Part shown: in pieces, positions 59,226-64,000 of the stretch
How positions within the stretch are numbered: the stretch's first letter is position 1
Layout of the letters: each line of letters opens with the position of its first letter
From: Fibrobacter succinogenes
GTDB lineage: Bacteria > Fibrobacterota > Fibrobacteria > Fibrobacterales > Fibrobacteraceae
DNA length: 64,000 nt
Direction: 5' to 3'
Assembly (NCBI GenBank): GCA_902799745.1
Contig: CADCBQ010000008.1
Coordinates: 1 to 64,000 of the forward strand
Notes under the pieces: model-generated
Database searches by the model: none
What the model saw: the letters and a program-made list of their open reading frames with translations, nothing else
What the model was told of the DNA's origin: nothing
Made by a program: the position numbers and the translations under genes

Positions 59226-60602
59226 TTACCTGTATTTTAATTCAGGGTGTTCGGCGTAGAAAAAGTTTTTATCGACGTACATTCGTTCGTCTGCAATATG
59301 CATTGCCCTACGAACATCAGGATCGCCATAACAGGTGCCAATGGAGAATCGCACATTTTCGGACAGCTTTGCCATCGTGCGGATTTTGGCAACACGGGTG
59401 TTCAACTCGTCTTCCGTAATGTTAGAAGCGAGTACCATGAATTCGTCGCCACCGGCGCGGTATACATCTTCTTCCGGGAAAACGTATTGCAAAATTTCTG
59501 CAGCCGAGCGCAGTACCTTATCGCCAGAGATATGTCCCTGTTCGTCGTTTGTATGCTTCAACCCGTTCAGGTCGGCAAATATAACGGCTTTAGGTGTCGG
59601 CTTGCGCCCTGCTACAATTTGGTCGATGCTGTGGTTCATTACGTTACGATTTTTTACGCCGGTCAGCGAATCAATCGTACTCATCGTTTGAAGTTTGTTC
59701 AAAAGCAGGTAGCTTGAAATTTCAGACGCGATAAGGAACGTCGCGACTTCAAGCGTTTCTTTAATCTTCAGCGTATCATTGACGTTAAAGTTAACTGTCC
59801 ACAAGTAGCCGATCAATTCGCCGCCATGACGCAGCGGGAAAAGTACAATCGTCTTTACGCCGCTAAGGTCGAGCATCGAGCCCCAAATCGGATTGGCCAA
59901 GCGGAGCTTTTCCATATCGCGTTCGTCTTTTGCAATAATGCAGGTGCTACCGGCAAGTGTTTCGGGCCATGTTTCTGCGATCGCGTAAAAGCCTTCCACA
60001 TATCGCGACATCGGCTTAATTTTTAGGCCATCGCGAATCGATTCCGCAAAAATCGAGCACTCGCGGTTTTCGGCATCGGTGAGCAAAATGCAGCAATGGT
60101 CAGAACCACTTGATTGACGGATATCTTCGACCACTTCTTGGAAAGTCTGCTTGACATTATCTGCGCCACGCAGTTTGATACAAGCCTTGAGAACATTCGA
60201 AGCCGTGTCTGCAGAAAGGTCTGCCATGGCCGAAGAATCTGCCTTGGGAGCCACATCGTAACAGTAAATGCAGTAACCGACATTTTCGCGGTCAGAGTCC
60301 AGCGGCATTAAGAACATGTTCAGCCAAAGACCCATCATGTACAGGTCTACGTAAGCATGGAGAGGCTTGCCCGATTGTATGCAGCGGAAACAGTGGTCTT
60401 CGAAATTCTGATTCTTCGGAAAACATAACTCATACGGACAACCCGGCATAAACGGGCGCCCCTGAGTCGATTCCATTTCCTCGCAATGAGCCTTGTTTCC
60501 TGCTACAACGCGAATATTACCGTAGGAACCATCCGGATAGAGGTCCATGGACATCACGCAGGCATTTGCTCTATAGTGCGACAGAATCTGATCAAAATCC
60601 AT
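59226..60602 (-). CDS. Diguanylate cyclase (GAF-like plus GGDEF)
   Basis: 458 aa from ATG 60602 (GGGAGGG 9 nt upstream). The N-terminal part has a Cys-containing block (CPYELCFPKNQNFEDHCFRC), the middle a GAF-like region (VVEDIRQSSGSDHCCILLTDAENRE), and the C-terminus a complete GGDEF domain: DSLTGVKNRNVM, VIFADLNGLKHTNDEQGHISGD, YRAGGDEFMVL. It should make c-di-GMP from GTP. No RxxD inhibitory site was noticed. It stops 4 nt before the start of the polymerase gene, suggesting co-transcription. Confidence 0.9.
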   Translation of the reverse strand: MDFDQILSHYRANACVMSMDLYPDGSYGNIRVVAGNKAHCEEMESTQGRPFMPGCPYELCFPKNQNFEDHCFRCIQSGKPLHAYVDLYMMGLWLNMFLMPLDSDRENVGYCIYCYDVAPKADSSAMADLSADTASNVLKACIKLRGADNVKQTFQEVVEDIRQSSGSDHCCILLTDAENRECSIFAESIRDGLKIKPMSRYVEGFYAIAETWPETLAGSTCIIAKDERDMEKLRLANPIWGSMLDLSGVKTIVLFPLRHGGELIGYLWTVNFNVNDTLKIKETLEVATFLIASEISSYLLLNKLQTMSTIDSLTGVKNRNVMNHSIDQIVAGRKPTPKAVIFADLNGLKHTNDEQGHISGDKVLRSAAEILQYVFPEEDVYRAGGDEFMVLASNITEDELNTRVAKIRTMAKLSENVRFSIGTCYGDPDVRRAMHIADERMYVDKNFFYAEHPELKYR

Positions 60603-60682
60603 ACAAGTTCGCCCTCCCAAGGCTCTTTACTTTCTTCACAAATAATTTAAAAAGATTTTAAAGGAGCCAAGGGCAAATTTGA

Positions 60683-61759
60683 TTATTCCCGATGCTCGTA
60701 CAGATACAGATTCGCTTCGGGCACGGCAAGATCGGAGCCTTTAATTTTCCATTCGTCATCGGTTCCGGTGCGGTACTTGACCACCACACGATAGCGGTTG
60801 TCGGTCTGCAGCACTGCTGTCGGAACGGTCCAAAAGTTTTCAGTGCCTACGACCATTTCAAGCTCATGGGCATCACGAGTGTCAATACCTAAAATCGTAA
60901 TGGATTTAACCATGTCCTTGGGGTTGCGTACCTGGATGATGCTCCAAAATTCGCTGGCACCTTCCTTGACCCAAATTGAGGTGGAATCGCCCCATACGCC
61001 TTCGACGCCTTCGCAGCTCACGAACTCCCATTCGCCGGAGTAGCGGCCCACTTGAATTCCCATGATGTCAGAAGCAGGAGCGCCGCCCAAGTCTACGCCG
61101 CAGTTCGCATCGGGGCAACGGTCGGTAATGCGCACCGTGACTTCTTTCCAACCGTCCGGCGTTCTCGCCTTCACATGCACGCAGCCGCCGCAAGCGGCGC
61201 CGCCATTCCACGGACCCTTTTCATCGCCCGGAGAAACATTCACATGGATTGCCGCGTAATACTGAATGTTGGTCTGCCCGTAATTGCAGGCGCCACCCAA
61301 GCTCGTTTCTTTCGCCGTAATGCTTCCGTAGGTGGTCACGGAGCCCTTGCCGCCATTTTCGGTGAGTTCGGGGTCTGCCGCAGTAAAGCTATCGCAATTC
61401 GTGCACTTGCCATCGTCAGACGATGCAGGTGCAGAATCAGAAGAAGCCGGCGCCACACTCGACGAAGATGCCTCCGACGTAACGGATGAAGAAGACTCCG
61501 GAGCCGATTCAGAAGATTTCGCGACATCCTCCGAAGAACCTGGTTTTGTACTAGACGAAGAAGGCTTTGATTCCGAAGATATTTTTTCCGAATTCGAAGA
61601 CTTGGCTCCGGCAGAGTTGTCAGTCGAAGAACTAGACGTCAGCGAACTTTCGCTCGAAGGCGTATCGGTGGCATTTGTCGACGACGAGTCGTCACCGCAA
61701 GCGACAATGCCTGCACCCACCAGGGCGCTAAAACAAAAAACAAGGGCAAGATTTCTCAT
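60683..61759 (-). CDS. Expansin-like lipoprotein
   Basis: 358 aa. Lipobox GIVAC (Cys21), a Ser-rich linker of about 90 residues, then a double-psi beta-barrel with expansin-like blocks (GGACNYG, ACGGCVHVKARTPDG, VTVRITDRCPDANCGVDLGG; Asp in TDRCP) and a C-terminal beta-sandwich (VKSITILGIDTRDAHELEMV) of CBM63 type. Expansins loosen cellulose-hemicellulose contacts without hydrolysis, which fits a cell-surface role in a cellulolytic bacterium. TAATAT at 61777-61772 is a possible -10; AAGGG is the SD. Confidence 0.85.
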   Translation of the reverse strand: MRNLALVFCFSALVGAGIVACGDDSSSTNATDTPSSESSLTSSSSTDNSAGAKSSNSEKISSESKPSSSSTKPGSSEDVAKSSESAPESSSSVTSEASSSSVAPASSDSAPASSDDGKCTNCDSFTAADPELTENGGKGSVTTYGSITAKETSLGGACNYGQTNIQYYAAIHVNVSPGDEKGPWNGGAACGGCVHVKARTPDGWKEVTVRITDRCPDANCGVDLGGAPASDIMGIQVGRYSGEWEFVSCEGVEGVWGDSTSIWVKEGASEFWSIIQVRNPKDMVKSITILGIDTRDAHELEMVVGTENFWTVPTAVLQTDNRYRVVVKYRTGTDDEWKIKGSDLAVPEANLYLYEHRE

Positions 61760-61802
61760 ACCCTTGAATATATATTATTTATGGAGAAAAAGACTATTCG
61801 CC

Positions 61803-62519
61803 TTACCAGTCTTTGGCCGGTCTTGCTTGGCCGCGGATAGGTTTCCAGGGTTTGCGTTCGCCGTTCTGCTCGTCGAAATCCTTCAACAGCTGTGCCGCGT
61901 CTTCAGGGTTCATTTCACCCATCTGCATCGGCTGTTCCTGCGGTTCTTCGCCACCATTGCTATCGCTGGATTCGCCTTCGGGTTGCTGTTCAGGCTGCTG
62001 CTCGGGCTGTTCGCCTGCGCCACCGTTGCTATCGGAACTTTCGGACTTTGAATCGCTGGACTGACCATTTTCACCATTTTGATCTTGATTCTGGTCCTGA
62101 TTCTGTTGGTCCTTATCTTGATCTTGCTGATCTTTGTTCTGATCTTGGTTTTGCTGGTCCTTATTCTGGTCCTGCTGATTTTGATCCTGGTTCTGGTCCT
62201 TGTTTTGGTCTTGGTTATTATCCTGATTCTTGTCGTTCTTCTTGTTTTCGTTCTTCTGCTCGTCCTTGGCCTCGTGAATACGGTCCAAGAGCATTTGCAG
62301 TTTCTGGTCGTTCGGATAATATTGCAGGCCTTCGTTACAAGTAATTTCTGCCGAGGGCAAGCGGTTTTCGATATACTGGAAAGCAGCATCGCTGTAATAA
62401 GCGCTAGCAGACTTCGGTGCCGCAAATGCTGCGATTGCAAGCATAAGAATTGCCGCGCAAATTTGAATGGCTCGCACCTCAAAGCGACCGAAGGAAGCGT
62501 GCTCATAGCTCATAGCCAT
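61803..62519 (-). CDS. Bat-type protein with Gln/Asn/Asp-rich tract
   Basis: 238 aa. A hydrophobic signal/anchor (IQICAAILMLAIAAFA), a short TPR-like part (YIENRLPSAEITCNEGLQYYPNDQKLQML), then about 70 residues of almost pure Q/D/N/K repeats and a Glu/Gln/Ser-rich part, ending NPEDAAQLLKDFDEQNGERKPWKP. The closing block resembles the C-terminus of BatC-like proteins. Starts on the stop of the upstream TPR gene (TAATG). Confidence 0.65.
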   Translation of the reverse strand: MAMSYEHASFGRFEVRAIQICAAILMLAIAAFAAPKSASAYYSDAAFQYIENRLPSAEITCNEGLQYYPNDQKLQMLLDRIHEAKDEQKNENKKNDKNQDNNQDQNKDQNQDQNQQDQNKDQQNQDQNKDQQDQDKDQQNQDQNQDQNGENGQSSDSKSESSDSNGGAGEQPEQQPEQQPEGESSDSNGGEEPQEQPMQMGEMNPEDAAQLLKDFDEQNGERKPWKPIRGQARPAKDW

Positions 62520-63262
62520 TAGATTACCTCCAGGTCGTTGTCGGTGTTACTGGCGTCAATCTTTGCTTTGGGCTTGCGACCCGCCTTAATTTCAATCACG
62601 TCGTCAATGCGCTGCACGTGTCCGCTGAGCTGGCCTGCAGTTTCATCTTCGGCAATCAGGTTCTCAAGCATTTCCTTTGCTTCGGCGTACTTGCCATCTT
62701 TGCAAAGTTGCAAGGCGCGGGCCAAAACTTCCTTAGCCTTGTCGCTCAAAGGCGGCTGCTTCTGGTCGTTATTCTGGTCCTGGTTCTGATCTTGATTCTG
62801 CTTTTGCTTGTCGAGTTCTTCTTTCAGTTTGCGCTGAACGATTTCCACGTTCTTCTTGGCGTTTTCGAAACTATTGTCGAGGTCGATTGCCTTCTTCAAG
62901 TAAGCGACCGATTCGCGCCATGCAGCAATGCGTTCACTGCCTTCGGCAGCTTTTTCGCCCATGCGGAAATGCGTATTCGCCAAATTGTAGGCAGCCTTCG
63001 CCGCCATCTTTTTGTCGGGCATGCGCACGGCGCTTTCAAGCTCTTTCTTGGCTTCGTCATAGTTGCCGAGCTTGTACTGGCAAGTTCCGATATTGTAGAA
63101 CAAAAGCGGGTTTGCAGGCTCCGATTCACGGGCCTTCATGTACTTTTCGAGCGCACCGGCGTAGTCGCCATTCTTAAACAATTTATTGCCGTCATTAATG
63201 GGGCGCGCCCACAGGGCCGCCGACAGCATGCACAACAATATCAAAAACAATCGCATTTTCAA
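62519..63262 (-). CDS. TPR protein (BatC/BatE-like)
   Basis: 247 aa. Signal peptide about 1-19, two or three TPRs (KLFKNGDYAGALEKYMKARESEPANPLLFYNIGTCQYKLGNYDEAKKEL), a QNQDQNQDQNNDQ tract, then another helical repeat (ALQLCKDGKYAEAKEMLENLIAED). Probably periplasmic and in one complex with the protein encoded directly after it. TATATT at 63290-63285 is a likely -10 box. Confidence 0.75.
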   Translation of the reverse strand: MKMRLFLILLCMLSAALWARPINDGNKLFKNGDYAGALEKYMKARESEPANPLLFYNIGTCQYKLGNYDEAKKELESAVRMPDKKMAAKAAYNLANTHFRMGEKAAEGSERIAAWRESVAYLKKAIDLDNSFENAKKNVEIVQRKLKEELDKQKQNQDQNQDQNNDQKQPPLSDKAKEVLARALQLCKDGKYAEAKEMLENLIAEDETAGQLSGHVQRIDDVIEIKAGRKPKAKIDASNTDNDLEVI

Positions 63263-63284
63263 GCCTTCACATTAAGTTAGCTAG

Positions 63285-63290
63285 AATATA
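63285..63290 (-). promoter_or_regulatory. Candidate -10 box of the TPR/Bat pair
   Basis: TATATT on the minus strand within TTTTTGTATATTC, 23 nt before ATG 63262, directly after the terminator of the upstream gene. Confidence 0.45.
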
Positions 63291-63319
63291 CAAAAATGCC
63301 TGGCCAATGACCAGACATT
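63288..63319 (-). terminator. Terminator of the NPCBM-like gene
   Basis: AATGTCTGG and CCAGGCATT pair around TCATTGG on the minus strand and are followed by TTTTTG. Confidence 0.65.
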
Positions 63320-63347
63320 ACAATCGATAGGGTTCTAGGCACCTTTA

Positions 63348-63998
63348 CTATTCCGTATATATCACCGGATTTACCCAGTCGACATGGTCAAAATTCTTGG
63401 AACCCATTTCGTCGGTTTCGAGTGAAATTTTATGACCGCCGCGAATGTCCAGGTCGGCCGTTGCAGTCTGGCGACCTTCCATGCGTCCGCTACGCCAAAT
63501 TTCCTTGTTGTCGAGTTTTACGATGAATTCTACCACGCCGTTGCCCGATTCGTCATCGACTCCGCATGTTACGGTAAAGCGAGTCGCGTTATCTGGTAAT
63601 TTATATTCATGCTTCGAAGGTGCGTGCGAACCAATTCCGTTCAGGTAAAGTGTCCCGTTCAAATGCAAAGGATTGTTGTCGACTGTCTTGCCGATATTGG
63701 TGTTCCCGTAGCCTTGAGACTGGTGCAGCAGTTTAAGGTTGTAGACAAAATCTTCGCCTTTGTTCAGATGGTATGCGGTTCTAGCCTGTTGTAGATAGCT
63801 GCCACCTGCGTCAACGACATAAATCAGAACAATCAATGCATACGGAACAAATCCCGGAACCGCAATCTTCTTGCGGAGTTGTACGATGCGTTCAAGCGCC
63901 TGTGGGGCGAATGCGTAAACCATGAACGGGAACATTACCGCGATTCCAAGCATCGCTATCCAGAACCAAAGTGCGCTGCCACGGATTGATGTCATCAT
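63348..63998 (-). CDS. Membrane protein with NPCBM-like domain, possibly 5'-truncated
   Basis: 216 aa visible from ATG 63998 at the window edge; the true start may lie outside. Two hydrophobic helices (about 9-30 and 48-64), then from about 90 a beta-sandwich with LYLNGIGSHAPSKHEYKLPDNATRFTVTCGVDDESG, matching NPCBM/NEW2 carbohydrate-binding modules (GIGTHA.S...Y.L). The C-terminus VDWVNPVIY fits the family end. Probably binds sugar at the cell surface or periplasm. Confidence 0.72.
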   Translation of the reverse strand: MMTSIRGSALWFWIAMLGIAVMFPFMVYAFAPQALERIVQLRKKIAVPGFVPYALIVLIYVVDAGGSYLQQARTAYHLNKGEDFVYNLKLLHQSQGYGNTNIGKTVDNNPLHLNGTLYLNGIGSHAPSKHEYKLPDNATRFTVTCGVDDESGNGVVEFIVKLDNKEIWRSGRMEGRQTATADLDIRGGHKISLETDEMGSKNFDHVDWVNPVIYTE

Positions 63999-64000
63999 GG

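Noticed and set aside
62080..62260. Short-period repeat resembling a CRISPR or minisatellite
   Set aside because: It is the degenerate codon repeat of the Gln/Asn/Asp tract in a gene; there are no spacers of constant length and no cas genes.

Overview
The window looks like a chromosomal segment of a Fibrobacter-type bacterium. Evidence: several lipoproteins carry the 'Fibrobacter succinogenes major paralogous' (FISUMP) signature (YKYTTIG, QVWMAENLNY, PGWHLP, IRCI), secreted proteins have Ser-rich linkers, and there is an expansin-like lipoprotein suited to a plant-cell-wall degrader. No plasmid, phage or CRISPR signature was seen.

Layout. 1-2082: end of the ribosomal alpha operon (rpsM, rpsK, then one reading frame joining rpoA to rplQ; rpsD is absent between rpsK and rpoA). 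2199-10544: an exopolysaccharide locus with export protein, chain-length protein, polymerase, flippase, GT2 and two acyltransferases in mixed orientation. 10652-13927: tRNA-Leu(UAG) with a damaged acceptor stem, then tig-clpP-clpX, with clpP broken by a frameshift. 14002-21641: BatD-like protein, outer-membrane protein, solute symporter, small M48-like peptidase, DUF4954 beta-helix protein, GT4. 21760-26894: fast-evolving surface lipoproteins, including a 645-bp FISUMP tandem duplication bracketed by 145-bp repeats of the GT4 3' end, and a run of Cys-rich envelope proteins. 26973-38442: phosphoesterase, TPR/periplasmic-binding protein, an AT-rich divergent region with DnaA boxes (30740-31188), NYN protein, metal/siderophore-type binding lipoprotein, cNMP-binding protein, purM, EamA transporter, DUF1653. 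38538-46177: frameshifted patatin, Nudix, then a signalling operon in which two hybrid sensor kinases flank a BMP-family binding protein and both lack the phosphoacceptor histidine. 46196-51118: serine hydrolase, TauE-type exporter, TPR protein, GIY-YIG, nhaA. 51119-60602: DUF58, a double AAA+ ATPase coupled to a sigma-like regulator behind tandem promoters and a candidate 18-codon leader ORF, an EF-G paralogue, a small protein plus Y-family polymerase, and a diguanylate cyclase. 60683-63998: expansin-like lipoprotein, two Bat-type TPR/Gln-Asn-Asp-rich proteins, an NPCBM-like membrane protein.

The most unusual structures are: (i) the rpoA-rplQ fusion with a hairpin-embedded Shine-Dalgarno and ATG at the junction; (ii) a 90-bp palindrome-rich element present three times at exactly the same length, once inserted in frame inside the EF-G paralogue at the domain II/III linker, plus a 29-bp deletion form; (iii) the histidine-less hybrid kinase pair; (iv) the sigma-like/AAA+ module; (v) the DnaA-box region. 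Two or three apparently disabled genes (clpP, patatin, one FISUMP) and the damaged tRNA could be real decay or assembly error; the sequence alone cannot decide.
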